Below are positions 39,823 to 51,548 of a stretch of 64,000 nucleotides of DNA, in pieces. Position 1 is the stretch's first letter. The number at the start of each line of letters is the position of its first letter. A model generated the notes under the pieces. That model saw only the letters and a list, made by a program, of their open reading frames with translations, did no database searches and was not told the origin of the DNA. This stretch comes from Phytophthora colocasiae. Its lineage: Eukaryota; Oomycota; Peronosporomycetes; Peronosporales; Peronosporaceae. The stretch spans positions 744,001-808,000 of the forward strand of contig JAGKQI010000048.1 in NCBI GenBank assembly GCA_018806915.1. The letters are read 5' to 3'. Made by a program: the position numbers and the translations under genes.

Positions 39823-41310
39823 TCAGTTCGACGTGCTATTCCTTACGTAGTACGGCTCGTCCTGGTACTCGGCTGAGCAGTACGGGAACGTCGCGGACTC
39901 GTCGTCCGGGTTGAACAGGTTCTTTCCGGCGTAGATCATAACGTAGCAGCCGACGACAGCACAAACAGTGGCAATCATGATGCAAAGGGCCTTCTCCCAA
40001 ATAGGGATCTTGGTCCAGAACACCTTCACGTAGAAGATAAGCGGCAGAATCAGACTGCAGACAGTAATGGCAGTGGCACCAGTGAAGTCCACGAGGTCGA
40101 GGAATTTGTCCTTCAGCAAAATGGAGGCGATGGTCAGGATTGCGATCAAAGCAATACGCACGAGGACGTAACGGATGACATTCACACTTCCCTTGTACTC
40201 GGAGAGGTCATCCTCGCTTTGCGTCGCCGATACACGCTGGCTTTGCGCAACCGTGTTGCTCTCAAGGTCTGTGGCAGCCACAGCAGGAGAAGAAGCAGCG
40301 AGGTACGACATCTTCTCCTCGATCTGCTCGTCATTCTCAATAGGGAGGGGGTTAACCTTGTGCATGCCCAACACGACGCGCTCAGCCATGTAGAAAGCCG
40401 GGTGGAGGATAGTCGAGAAGGCGATAGACAGGTGAAGCTGCATGAACAGATACGACATGACCACAGCACCGCGGTTGGCCGTGAAACCCAGGGTAGTAGT
40501 GCTGTACGGGTCCGACGTGTTCACGATCGAAAAGAGAAGGTTGCCCGAAAGCTGGCATCCGCCGGCCACGTAACCGATGATGGCGATGGCGAGGAAGAAG
40601 GCCGAGGCCAGACCCACGCTCACAACTATGACACGGGGCATACGCTCAGGCTGCGAGTGTTGACGCTGGAGATCAGGGATCACGATAGCCGCGGCATACG
40701 CAAGCGACAAGTTGCCGAACGTAGTCAGCACTTGGTGAAGCGTCACATCGGGAGTAGGGGGCGTCGGGTGTCCACGCTCTTCGTACAAGAGGATTGCAAC
40801 ACCAATGACATCAGAAACGATCGTGCCAAGGCACCCAGCAACAGCCATGCTAGCACTCTCCTTCAGCGTCGGGATCAGTGCTACAGGGATCACCAGAGCA
40901 GCCATAAAGATAATCCACACCGTCTGGCTGAACGAGTCGGGGAACAGCACATCAAGCAATGTGCCGCCAAGCACAAGGAACGCACACGGCGCAAGCAAGC
41001 ACACACCCATGTGGGACACCACCACAAAGAATCGACCCCACTGGCCGGCGACCCATTCGCCAAGGTCACCGTACGTCTTCACAGAAGCAGGGGCGACCAG
41101 CAGGACCTTGGAAAGCAGCACGGTGGCGTAAATGTTGGCAAAAGCCATGAAGAGCAGAGCGACGGTTGCATATCCCCAGCCAGCTCGGGCGTAATTGGAC
41201 GGCATACCGAGGGAACCGATACCACAAATGCAGCAGAAGATGTTGAAAGCGATCTTGGAATCCTCAAGCGTGAAGAGAGCAGAGCGGGTAGTGGATGATG
41301 GAGCTGCCAT
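39823..41310 (-). CDS. Amino acid/auxin permease (AAAP) family transporter
   Basis: This 495-residue membrane protein is predicted to have about eleven membrane helices and to move amino acids with protons. It has the AAAP start pattern (FNIFCCICGIGSLGMPSNYARAGWGYA) and the mid-protein block FGNLSLAYAAAIVIPDLQRQHSQPERMPRV. A cytosolic Ser/Glu-rich loop lies before the last three helices (SQRVSATQSEDDLSEYKGS). The open frame continues upstream to a GTG at 41457, but the ATG at 41310 (MAAPSSTTRSALF) has a strong initiator 20-37 nt upstream; an ATG at 41397 is the alternative. A long plus-strand frame lies antisense to it (40219-41298) and is a codon-bias shadow. Confidence 0.9.
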   Translation of the reverse strand: MAAPSSTTRSALFTLEDSKIAFNIFCCICGIGSLGMPSNYARAGWGYATVALLFMAFANIYATVLLSKVLLVAPASVKTYGDLGEWVAGQWGRFFVVVSHMGVCLLAPCAFLVLGGTLLDVLFPDSFSQTVWIIFMAALVIPVALIPTLKESASMAVAGCLGTIVSDVIGVAILLYEERGHPTPPTPDVTLHQVLTTFGNLSLAYAAAIVIPDLQRQHSQPERMPRVIVVSVGLASAFFLAIAIIGYVAGGCQLSGNLLFSIVNTSDPYSTTTLGFTANRGAVVMSYLFMQLHLSIAFSTILHPAFYMAERVVLGMHKVNPLPIENDEQIEEKMSYLAASSPAVAATDLESNTVAQSQRVSATQSEDDLSEYKGSVNVIRYVLVRIALIAILTIASILLKDKFLDLVDFTGATAITVCSLILPLIFYVKVFWTKIPIWEKALCIMIATVCAVVGCYVMIYAGKNLFNPDDESATFPYCSAEYQDEPYYVRNSTSN

Positions 41311-41329
41311 CGTGCTTGTTTGGCCAGAC

Positions 41330-41349
41330 GGCAAAATGGACAATGACTC
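41330..41349 (-). promoter_or_regulatory. Initiator-like motif of the AAAP transporter
   Basis: The minus strand reads GAGTCATTGTCCATTTTGCC, a good match to the oomycete initiator (TCATT) followed by the ATTTTGC flank. Confidence 0.5.
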
Positions 41350-41955
41350 TGCGTGCCGGTGCTTTGACTGGAGAGCGGGCGCGACAACCAGCAGCATTTT
41401 CCTTGTTTGCGCAAAATGGTTGAAAGACCACGCGCTGTACCTTCGTCCGTCTACCACGCGTCATTGCCGTTGTCGCAGTGCACAGGAAGTGCAAGGGCAT
41501 CAGAGCACGGGCCGGTAGCGGTTCTACGTTCGCCGTTCCTAGACGTAGACCAGCGAAATTTGATCGCGCAAAACATCAGCACACCATCGATTTATGAAAC
41601 GATGTCGCTGCGTTAAACCGCGGCGGAACTTCTCCCAGGTGCAGCTTTCCGGGCGATGTAAGATATGCATGTGCGTGGTGTATCGGTGCGCTTTTGGCCA
41701 GTCGTTCGTCCACATAGCAAAATGGCGGGACGTGCAACAGATCCCGTCACATCCGGAAGGAGGACGCTCTATTCACACCACGAATTATGTGGCAAACACC
41801 AAAACTACTTTACTGGCACTGTTTGAGATGATGTTAGCACGCCAAACTATCGCTAACCACCAACCATTAGGAACTCGCACGGTAGAAATGCAGATATCAC
41901 AGCATCACCATCGCTCAACACCAATCAAATAATAACTGGCTAACAGTGTCGGGTC
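41350..41955. other. Spacer between the AAAP gene and MULE 2
   Basis: No gene recognised. GCTTTCAACCATTTTGCGC-like sequence on the minus strand near 41410-41428 might be a second start-site motif for the AAAP gene. The remainder has only short frames. Confidence 0.35.
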
Positions 41956-43894
41956 ATGCCCAAAGCCTTTTGCTTGGTTATTCTCAAAATCTATCTCAAC
42001 TTCCATCCTGACCACAAAACCACCCCCGTGATCATGCCTCGCCTTCCCTGGGTGACGCTGGCATCTGCAATGCCGCAAGACGATGCAAAGATACTTCTTC
42101 AAGATTTCAAGAGCTATAAAATTTCCAAAAGCGACGTTAGACATTGCCATATCTGTCTACTACCAGCCCCTCACACTATGCGAGTACAATTGCTTTGCTG
42201 TGTTTCGGTGATATGCGCTCGCGCAGTCCCGCTGGCGACGTGCCCGTGGCGGGCGCGGCTGATGACGTGCAGTCAACTGCAGCTAGTGACGGTGGAGGAA
42301 GCGTATGCCCACGACGCCGTCGCTCGCTCCCCTCCTCGGCAGCCTGCACTGTCGGAGGAAATGAAAGTGGTTGCTCGAGAATGGGCGGCACAAGGGCTCA
42401 AGGCGAAACGCATTTGGAACGGCCTTCTCCAACGCTTCGGCCTCGATGAGCAAAGCATGCCAAGTCTGGCTGCTGTGCAACGGCTAGTGCACTACCATGT
42501 TACAGCTCGGCTGGGAGGGAGCGACTTGCTAGATGTTGTTCGCGCCAAGATTCAGGACACTATTTTTAATGGTGCAGAGGATGATGCGGCACCGTTCTCT
42601 CTTTGCTGGCGGCACGACAATAAGGGCAAGCCCGTGGTGGGCGACGGAACCGACAGCAATCCGTTTGTCGTCGGTGTGAGCACGAAACAGTAACTGCGAC
42701 AAGCAGACCGTGACCCTTCTACGCTTTATTCTACACCTAGATGCGACGTACAAGTTGACCCAAGCGGGTTACCCCGTCATTGTAGTTGGTCTCTCCGATC
42801 AGGCGCGCCGTTTTCATCCGCTCGCGGTGTTTATTGTGTCACAGCAGAAGCAGCCTCAATTCACAGAGGTGCTGCAGCTGCTGATGAGAGCTTTTGCTGC
42901 AGTTACAGGCAAGCCACTCCGTGTCCGCTATGTTATGGGCGACGCAGACGTAGCTCAATGGAATGCTGTTCAGCAAGTTCTGGGTGCAGACAATCATGTG
43001 TATTTCCTCATGTGCTACTTCCACGTAGCGAAGAAAGTCTACGAGAAAACAAGGCCGCTCTCCCCAAGCATAGCTGCTTCTGTTATGAAGGACCTACACG
43101 AGCTGCACTTCACTCTAAGCGAGGCGGAGTTTTACACTAAACTTGATGCTGTGCAGAAGCGGTGGGCGCAAGTTCCACAGCTGGATGGGTTTTCGTCGTA
43201 TTTCTCGGCGGTGTGGCTTAACAATAGGGTGTGGCGCTGGCAGTGTTACCACACACCCAGTGGATTTGCCACCACCAACAATCCGTGCGAGTCCTACAAT
43301 GCAGCCATCAAACGGGACGTAACGCTTCGCAGGAAGCTCAAGGTGGGAGCACTGCTCGATCAGCTGATGACTCTCTGCGAGAGTGAGAGCGTCCGGTCAA
43401 GGCCATTTGCTGAGTCTCCATGTCTTGATGCCCGACTGATTCGGCGTGCTAAAGCGCTTTACCGGGATGGCCTGCTATTTGAGCAGCACGTGAACCGGAA
43501 CAGCATTGCTTTTGTAATGGGAGGAAGCGTTGCCAACTCTACTAACATCGTCCGCGTGGTTAGCCTTCCGTCTCCGCGTACTAGCACCAGTCGAACCGTC
43601 GAGAACCTTCCCGTCTCAGCTCAGTTGAGTGACCTCACAGCCAATATGGAGAGGCTGGACATGCCTGCCGACGGTTGGGACGTCGACGTCGAACGCCACA
43701 CTTGTCCTTGCCGAATGTACGGCAAGTTTGGCTGTTGCGTGCACGTTCTCTGCGGTCTTCATGCTCGTGGGGCCACTGATCTTTATGGAAGGGCGACGCT
43801 GGTGTACCGTGGAGCACGCAGACGTTCACGGCACACTGCTTCTCAACCGGTTGGACGCCCGGTAAACAGCAGCGATGCACTTTCACGTGGCTAA
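41956..43894 (+). pseudogene. MULE transposase 2, one stop and one frameshift
   Basis: The N-terminal half ends at a TAA after SNPFVVGVSTKQ (42692). The sequence then continues LRQADRDPST in the same frame and shifts by one base near 42722 into LHLDATYKLTQAGYPVIVVG. Further MULE blocks are MGDADVAQWNAV, LMCYFHVAKKVYEK, YHTPSGFATTNNPCESYNA and a SWIM finger CPCRMYGKFGCCVH. It is clearly homologous to the minus-strand MULE at 32327-34805 but from a different subfamily: codon use is GC-richer and identity is limited to motif blocks. No terminal repeats were recognised. Confidence 0.88.
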
Positions 43895-45052
43895 GTAGAC
43901 GTAGGCACTAGCTCTAGCTTCCTTTACGCAAGCAAGAAACAGTAATAAAGTCAGCATCTCACCAATCTCAAACTCCATGCATTCATCGTTTAAATACACG
44001 TACCGAAACTAGCAAAGGCTCACAAGTGGAGACTAGTTGTTGCTCTGGTCAGACTGCTGCATACGCTTCACTCACCTTCACCATGCTGTACACGACGTGC
44101 TCCTATTGCATGCCACGCCTCCATCCTACTGCATGCGGCGCCTCCGTCCTACTGCATGCGAAGACTCCGTCCTACTGCATGCGGCATCTCCTTGCTGGTG
44201 CACGAAGCACCACCTGATCTGCGTTCATAGTCAGTCTACCGCACACGGTGGCCTCCCCAGCGTACATTGCCTCATTCAGTCGTCCTCGCTTGTGGTGTGT
44301 CTGGATTTGCCTTTGTGCCTTCGGTAAATTCGATTGTGAGCGCGTGCTTGCGACACGTGTCCCAAGAGCGTGCCACTGCCCACTGACCACATCTTGGAGG
44401 GAGAGGGTAGGGCACCACGGGTGCTGGCAGCCGTTTAGCGGTGCTTACAGTTAAAATTACAAGTGCCATTGCAATTTTCCCATCCGGAAGCATCCACAAA
44501 AGCATCCCCAAAGGTGTCGCCGAATGGATGTCGCCGAGTGAAGTTCAGTGTACATACGGAGCACCTTATCATCTTAGATCGAATTTTGAGAACCATAGCA
44601 AGGCGCAATGTGAGTCGCACAAATTGTGCACGACTGACAGTGCGTCTGCAGCAGACGGTCTGCCTCGCGTTGATTCAAGGAGCTGCTCGTCAAAAATACT
44701 GACCGAATGGAGGTCGCTCACTACTGCACTGAGCAACACCCGACTATTGAGAGTAGTTATAGTAGTTATCCACTCTATTCCAACCAGTCTATTACTGTAA
44801 ATATATTTAAAAGATGTATCCGCTAATAACATTAGATTATATAGATAGTTTTGGCCAATCATTTGAATTCTTGAGCAAGTGAAATTGTTCCAACCCATCT
44901 GACCATATTTGGTTGGAATGTTTTATATATATATATATATTCAATACAAAAACCAATACAAAACGCATATTCTAAAAATATACCAACGTTTCTTACCTTT
45001 GTCGACGGTAGTTTCGACTTCACAATTAGAAGCAGTCTACAGAGCAGAAACG
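43895..45052. other. Spacer between MULE 2 and Crypton 1, with short repeats
   Basis: Contains a 23-bp tandem repeat (44101-44192) and an AT dinucleotide tract (about 44924-44940). No gene recognised. Confidence 0.45.
44101..44192. repeat. 23-bp tandem repeat, four copies
   Basis: Units of the type TCCTACTGCATGCGGCGCC plus TCCG are repeated four times with a few substitutions. Each unit contains the palindrome GCATGC. 23 is not a multiple of three, so it is not a coding repeat. Confidence 0.8.
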
Positions 45053-46166
45053 ATGTCGATCGCATCGCTAGCCCCTGCGAACAGCAAGAAGGCGAGAGCG
45101 ACGGCGCTCAACTCGTTTTCGGCGTTTCTGGAAGGTGAAAGCATGACACTTGACAAAATGAAAGAGCTAATTGATGGCGACAAGACCGGTAAAGTACTTC
45201 GTGTTTTGTTAGACAAGTATGCGTATTCTCTAGCTAGATCAACAACCAAGTCTCTTTCGACAAATACGTGTCTAGCTTACTATGGAAATGCCAAGAACTG
45301 GCTGCTGGATATGTATCCACAACAAGGGGCAATAGTAAAACCTCAGCTGCAAAAGATTTTGTCAGGGCTCGGAAAGTTCTGCACCAATCGAGAGAATGGA
45401 ACTTTTGAAAAGAAGGCGCCACCGTGCTCTAAGCAAGATTTAGAAACTATTGTTCGGTTGCTGTATACATCCACCTCTGTGACCAGCGTCTACCTAGATG
45501 CCTCACTTGTTGTAATGATGTGGTATTTGTGTGGGCGCAGCTCGGATGCAGAGCAACTCGAAAAACAGCAGCTCACGGTACTACCTGGTGAGTATCGTTG
45601 TTGTCTACAAAGTTCGTTCATTTAGAAAGGCTTACCGTTTCTTTGTGTTAGGTGGTGTCCTCTTTCTACGACTTAAAAGGGTGAAGACAGCCTTATTGCA
45701 GGGCGTGTCCTTGTTTAAGGACCCAAATTGCTTTTTAATGTGCCCGATATTTACCTTAGCCGCATCTCTCGCGACGCAGTCGGCTCCTTCCAAGTGCCTT
45801 TTCCCCCAGCTTGGCGTCACGAAACGAAGCACCCCAAATGAAAGCGGCGTGGAAGAGCTGAGCCTCATCGAGCTCCTCGAGGCGGACGACACCCTGGACC
45901 CTTTGCATACCACTCAGAAGGTTCCGACCTTACGAGCTGTACCTGGTGCACAAGCATATGTGAACCGGTTGTTAGTTAGAGTCAAGCAAATTGCAGAAGA
46001 GAAGCAGGTGGTGCTTACCTCTGGACTCACCTCGCATTCGTTTCGCCGTGGAGGAGCCATGCACGCAAATGACGGTTCACTGGCGGAGAACTGGATCATA
46101 GAACGTGGTGGATGGCAGCTGGACCGAGTCAACAAAGCGTTTGGATACATGTTGGGAACGACGTAG
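45053..46166 (+). CDS. Crypton 1 tyrosine recombinase, two exons
   Basis: Exons 45053-45587 and 45652-46166, joined by a 64-bp GT-AG intron, give 349 residues. The protein has an N-terminal helical core-binding half (LARSTTKSLSTNTCLAYYGNAKNWL) and a catalytic tyrosine-recombinase half. Key blocks are CGRSSDAEQLEKQQL (catalytic Arg region), LFLRLKRVKTALLQG, and LTSHSFRRGGAMHAN, the HxxR box typical of Cryptons. Cryptons move by recombination of a circular DNA form and leave no inverted repeats. The frame stops at TAG right after FGYMLGTT, but the same frame continues with similar sequence to Crypton 2, so the stop may be a mutation. Confidence 0.85.
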
Positions 46167-47175
46167 GCGGGTCAGAGTGTAGCCCGGGTCTTGAGTGGTT
46201 GGAGCCCAAAGGAAGGTGCCTGTCTTCCTACTCTTCACTGTCTTGATCCTCCTTGTTTGGTTCGCGCTCTGCAACTTCAAGCACGACTCTTTACAAACTC
46301 TACAGGCTTCGCAGACTCTGCACTCAACCTGGACGAAGCAGTGGCCGAATGTTTGCGGCGACTCTGTTCATGCACTACCCCAACCTGCTGGTGCTGGCAG
46401 AGGACTCTGCGCTTGTCACTATGATTCGTGAAGCAATGGCGGCACGGTCGATTGGAGAAACTGAGGTGTTTGCCTGGAGTGCAACAATTCGACGTGGCTT
46501 CGTTCCAGCTCCACCTGAACACACTAGCCCTCCGGATTGCAGCTGCGAAACCTCGGCGGTTCTGGAGATCGTCAAACGCCAGTCCGAGCAGATAGAACAT
46601 CTCCTGTTACAAAATAAGCGGCTGGAAGAGCGACAGTTAGTGATGGAGGAGCACATTCGTACCCAGTTCGGTTCATCAGGTACCAGTGAGATATCTAGTA
46701 CAGTCGGCCCACAAGTCACCCCAACTCTCGAAGCAACCAAGCATCTCGTCCGCCCAAGAAGAAGTGCTCTCAATCTCTAGCTTCCGTCTGGTACACGTGG
46801 TTTACAGCAGAGCCGCGTATATACACCTCAAGATCTGTGAAAAAGACAACGCTTTACGAGTTTAGACACGCCGTTGGATACATGATGCTGTTCTTACCGA
46901 TGGGCTTCGCTCTTGACGAAACATCCCCTGCTTTTAAAAACGAGGTGCTTAACATTGGGGAGCAAGCACAGGCAAACACCCTTGGATTCTTGAAGGCCAA
47001 CGGCTCGACAGCACTTGCTGTAGGCACCATCATCAAAGCCCTTCGAAAACTTCACAAAACAGGAGCCCTGGACACACTCATATCCCAGTTCCGCGACTGT
47101 GTCGATGCTGGAAACATTGTTGATCCCACACCTGCTGCTGCACTTCCTGCTTTTATCCGTGCCCTTCGCAAGTAA
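46167..47175 (+). pseudogene. Crypton 1 C-terminal region
   Basis: After the TAG at 46164-46166, the frame continues (SVARVLSGWSPKEG) and shifts near 46370 into FMHYPNLLVLAEDSALVTMIREAM, ending at 46780. A further block in another frame runs from about 46785 to 47175 (SVWYTWFTAEP ... GYMMLFLPMGFALDETSP ... KALRKLHKTGALD). Crypton 2 has the counterparts in the same order, so this is the C-terminal DNA-binding part of the recombinase or a second protein. Known Cryptons have a GCR1-type DNA-binding domain here; the Trp-rich block could be that, but this is inferred. Confidence 0.6.
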
Positions 47176-47222
47176 TAATCTGTACACATAAAAGAACAAA
47201 GCATTTTACATAGTTAAATGAA

Positions 47223-47283
47223 GACGATGGCCGGTTTTGAACCGACCTACAGCAAATGCTGCCCTCAACCGAGAGGCATCGCC
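47223..47283 (-). other. tRNA-like fold, possible tRNA-derived fragment
   Basis: On the minus strand a 7-bp acceptor-like stem (GGCGATG with CATCGTC, one G-U pair) encloses a 5-bp T-arm with GGTTCAAAACC, close to a B-box. The D-arm and anticodon arm are too short (61 nt in total, 4-nt anticodon loop). It is not a functional tRNA; a SINE or tRNA pseudogene is possible. Confidence 0.3.
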
Positions 47284-48017
47284 ACGGTATTAGCAGTACG
47301 CATCGAACAGCAGCATCACGTGTCAAAGAGAGTAGAACCTGGAGGCTCTTGAAGCGTACCTACACGTCGAGCAGGTGCCGCGCACAGCCTGTCGACCACC
47401 ATGACGTTCTTGCACCTCGAAAAAGCATTCGACCCTTCCTTCAACTGATCTTACTTGCAGCACGTTTGCACCATCGGCTGCGCATCTGGCTGCGCGACGT
47501 CCGGAGCTTCATTGAGAGAGCGGGAGCTTCGTGTCGTGCTGGGGTGCGCTGGGGGACTTCAATTCTTGCTGGAGCGCCTCGGAATGCTGAATGGTTGCAG
47601 AGCGATTGGTGTTTCCTTGGTGTGTCACTATTTTTTTTTAAATGTCACTGAAAAAGTACTGGTACAAGTTGGCACCGGTCGGACCCGGTGGGAATTTTGA
47701 CGGTATGGTGTTGTACAGAACTATTCTCCGTATAATCGTGCAACATTCGCGCAACTTATTCTTTGTTGGAATTAGAGCAACATATTTGATATGTTGCTCT
47801 AATAAACGACAACTACACTTAGAATTAGCTAATAAAATGCGCCATAAATCCAATTTCGTATTATTAGCGAATAAACCGTCACGATCCACTTTATTTTAAC
47901 TAATTAGAGGCATATCCAGATTGCAAAAGACATCGTGTCGGAGGCTTACACCAAAATATTGATATCCTCTTACATTTCCCTAGCCATTCAAATAACAATC
48001 ACCCTTCGACTATCCTT
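47284..48017. other. Spacer between the two Cryptons
   Basis: Only short frames. AT-rich from 47630, where an AGAGCAACATA motif and its inverted copy lie close together (47775-47802). No gene supported. Confidence 0.35.
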
Positions 48018-48435
48018 TCGACTACCCAGGAGTCTTAGCGACCTTGCAACTACCAACACGAAGCGTGCGGCGAAAGCGTTCATGAAAATCTTAAAAGATG
48101 AAGACGTAAGCTGGGAGTATATGGAGGCTTGTATGCGACGGGAAAACGCTGCCATCATCCTCGAAGCCGTAGTGGACAAGTTTGATATGCATCTCGCGTT
48201 CAAGGAAGGCCGCAGGGGACACCTCCTACCCTGACACTCGGTGATACAGTACTACCGGCAAGCCAAGAATTAGCTGCTCGAGCACTTTCCTCCTCATCGC
48301 ACCGCCGTGGGCAAAACTCTGCTGAAGAAGGGACAAGTGCTAGAGCGACACTGTATGAAGCGCGAGTCAGGCACGTTTGTCAACAAGGCACCGGCCTGCA
48401 CGAAGACAGCACTTACGAAGATGACGGAGCACCTA

Positions 48436-49967
48436 GGCTCTCCTCAAGGAGAGCTCCGGTTTTTGCTATTGTCAACTTTCATTGTAAAATTTGACAGACA
48501 AATGAAGTTTGTATTAGAGACAAATTATGAACCGTGTTTTTGAATTAGCTGCATTAACCCACTCATGATCTTAGCTGTCGACGCCTTCTTAGGGAAATAC
48601 CAGCATCTCCATATGTACTCGTCGATGTATCCGTTCAACTCGGATTTTTTCATACCGCGCAAGTTCTTGATATGGCGCTTGATATGAATTTCCCACAGGC
48701 CTTCTATAGTGTTTGTGTGCGTACCATCTTCTGGGTTGACGTAGTTTTCGGTGTGGTTGACATACTTGTGGTTGTAACTCATGTCTGCTAGCTTGGGGTT
48801 GTTTGCTAGAGTACGTAGCCTGGTGCCCTGTTTTGTTTTCCTTTCAGTCACGTAGGTCGCGAACATATCGGAGTGAATTGTAGTGCTGTAGAAACAGTTT
48901 TTAGAAAAATGTCCTTCCATACTCAATACAAGTCAAAAAAACTTACCCAGGCTTAATAAACTTCCGGATGATTGGAAATATGCTTTCCTGCGTTCTGTCG
49001 TCATCGACGAACCGCGCAAACCACTGGCCGGTTGACCGGTCTACACCGCCAAATAACCAGTAGTCAGGGTACTGCCGTCCACGCTGGTACTTGCTTTTTT
49101 TTTAATGCTAGTCTCATCTATCTCGACGATATGACCTACACCTCCAATCTATAAAACAAATTATTAGTAGCATACAAAAATACAGTAAAATAAAATACAA
49201 TTACCTGGAAACTGTCTTTTCTGAGCTGTTTTGAGCACAGGCAGCGCACAAAAGCGCTCCACTCATGCGCCGTTGTCTCGGACACGTCGGCGATCTCGGC
49301 AATCTGAGCTAGCTTTAACCGCATGCACCAGGCGCACAGCAAGCGTGCAACCTGGCTGAGCGACAGCTTTGTGCCCGAGAGCCAAGTGTTTGTTAGCATA
49401 CTAATACAAACTTCTTTACCGTTTTCATGCTTTTTACTCTTGCTACATCTCCACGTCGGCTTCTTAGCCGACGTTTTGACGCGCATGAGCTGCCTGCATC
49501 CTGGGCAGTACATCTCCCGCTCCAGGACGCCTGCTTCTTGCCACCACCTCACAGCCCCCATATCATCCGCTGTCAATGCAACGACGGCATTGAGATCGTA
49601 TTGTTCGGTAGGGAGGGGAGCATAGTGATGACTCGGGTGGCTGGACATGGGGGCTGGAGGGGAGGCGCGCTGATGCTTGGGGGACTGGTCACTGGAAATC
49701 GTAAAATGACTCGAGGAGGGGGAGTGGTTGGCAGTGGTTGGTGTGAGAGAAATAAAACCGGAACTATACTTTTAAAGCATACAAACAGCAAGTGTAATAA
49801 CAATCACTTTTTAGTTCCTGAGGCTTAAAACCGGAGCGATAATTGTGATTTTACCGAACAAACTAATGTACATCATATGCCGGTCGAGAGTACGAAACGC
49901 TTTGTCTGTCAAATTTCACAATGAAAGTTGACAATAGCAAAATCCGGAGCTCTCCTTGAGGAGAGCC
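48436..49967 (-). mobile_element. Merlin DNA transposon, near full-length (1532 bp)
   Basis: The ends begin GGCTCTCCTCAAGGAGAGCT on both strands, as in the deletion copy at 21915. The flanking 8-bp target duplication is AGCACCTA (48428-48435, 49968-49975). It carries a three-exon transposase gene. It inserted in Crypton 2; ignoring it, the Crypton frame is restored exactly. Confidence 0.95.
48525..49648 (-). pseudogene. Merlin (ISXO2-like DDE) transposase, one-base defect
   Basis: Exons on the minus strand are 49648-49205, 49148-48947 and 48885-48525, separated by GT-AG introns of 56 and 61 bp. The protein has a zinc-binding CPGCRQLMRV region, a helix-turn-helix (LAQIAEIADVSETTAHEW), the first catalytic Asp in VEIDET, the second near WLFGGVDRSTGQWF, and the IEGLW/H end block (HTNTIEGLWEIHIKRH). 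The summed exons are one base short of a whole frame: a run of nine A in exon 2 (after DETSI) needs one more for the frame to continue. Otherwise the gene is intact, so a near relative may be active. A short run-length error in the assembly is possible. Confidence 0.82.
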
Positions 49968-51548
49968 AGCACCTATATTCGACTGCTGTTACTGCTGCTG
50001 ACTATCAAGATGCTGCGCTACCCTGCCTACTTTGGTACCTGTTTCGCCGTGCTTCGGACTTGACGCTTCTTCGCAAGGCAAACCTATCGAATGGCTCCGG
50101 TGGCATCTTCTTTGTTCGCTTCATCCGTGTCAAGACTTCCAAAGAACAGGGCTTGTCGCTCTTCCCGAAGGATGATTTTGCAACCTGCCCTTTACTCGCC
50201 ATCGCCCTTGCATTGATCACCCAGCAATCTCCAACGGTGGCGCTGCTCAGTCAACCTCCAGAGCAACAGCTCGCGTCTCAAGCTGCAGTCGCCCCGACAA
50301 TTCCGTTACTTGACTTGATCGACCACCTGGAATCCATGGCTCAGCACGCGACGTCCGGAGACAATGTTAAAAGCGTCAACGCGTTTCCCAGCATCCTCAG
50401 CTACGTGAACCGAGTTCTGGATCTAGTCACCGCTACGGCAGGTGTTGCTGAGAAGTTGACGCCGCACTCGTTCCGCCGTGGAGAGGATCAACACGCTAAT
50501 GTAGCAGGCAGGTGCGCCTAGTGGATCTTCGACAGAGGAGCGTGGAACATGACTGCGACGAACAAGGCTTTCGCATACGTCTTCAATACTCCGGCAGAGG
50601 ACCACAAAGTTGGAAGAGTCTTGAGTAGTCATGCTCCCGTGAGGCCCGTTCGTCTTCTCGCACTGGATACCTTCGACGTTGATAATCAAATGAAGATACG
50701 AGGCGTTGCGTCGGCGCTCTTTTGGTCCTCGTTGGGTCTGGAGATGCCATCGTACAACATCAATGCGCGCGTGGTCGACACTCTCATGGCGTATCTACTG
50801 CGTCATTACCAGGAATTGAAGCAATTGAATGCTAACGATCCTGCTGTTCAACGAATTGAAGCTTGCGCTTTGAAAAAAGCTATCACCTTAAACGAGCTTC
50901 TGGCGTGGTCATCGCTCCTAGCCTGTACCACCAAAACGCCAAGCACTTCAAGCATCACAGAGACCACATTCGCACCAGTAATCACGCCAGACATCACAGA
51001 ACATCCTATGTTTCGTCACCAAGCAGCGTTGATTGAGCAGTTAATCCAAGTCAATCAAAAGCTTGACACTCGCATAGCTGCGATGGGGGGACACAATCTA
51101 TAACAAACATTAATCAGGAACACATGGAGCACGTGTGCATTCAAGCACAGATCCACCGGCGAAGGATGCGTGGTTCACGTGGTATTCGCAAGTGCTCCGC
51201 ATGTGGGTTTCAACAGACAAGTCTACAAAACACACTCGATCCACCGCCAAGCTAGTCGTCGCATTCATGAAGCTCTTCATTCCCACCGGCTTCAGCTTGG
51301 GCGAGACGGACGCGCAGTACCTGATCAAGTGCTGATGTCCGGGGAATCAACAGAGACACAGCTCCTTTCCTTTCTCCGCGAACACAGCATCACTGCTCGG
51401 GGTGCTCAAAACGTCTTGAAGTCCAAGCGCAAGCTCCACAAGACTGTCCATCTTAAAGAGCACATTCACCACTATCAACGCCTTCAAGCAGCAGGTCTCA
51501 TCGTGGATCCAGCACCCGCACACACACACCAAACATCATTGATTTAGT

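Larger units (their letters stand above)
48018..51536 (+). pseudogene. Crypton 2 recombinase, split by Merlin and stops
   Basis: The N-terminal part (48018-48435) aligns with Crypton 1 (SDLATTNTKRAAKAFMK ... VDKFDMHLAF ... GTFVNKAPACTKTAL) but has in-frame stops after GHLLP and QAKN. A Merlin element with 8-bp duplication (48436-49967) follows. The recombinase then resumes exactly in frame (HLYSTAVTAADYQDAALP, FRRASDLTLLRKANL, LTPHSFRRGEDQHAN). A TAG follows GRCA, then WIFDRGAWNMTATNKAFAYV continues to 51103. The C-terminal Trp-rich block DAWFTWYSQVLRMWV to LIVDPAPAHTH occupies 51155-51536 with one frame shift near 51330. Dead copy; compared with Crypton 1 the intron is absent at the LSNGSGGIFFVRF junction. 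Confidence 0.85.

Noticed and set aside
40219..41298. 359-codon plus-strand frame opposite the AAAP transporter
   Set aside because: It lies fully antisense to a clear transporter, is rich in Arg, His and Gln from complement of GC-biased codons, and has no domain.
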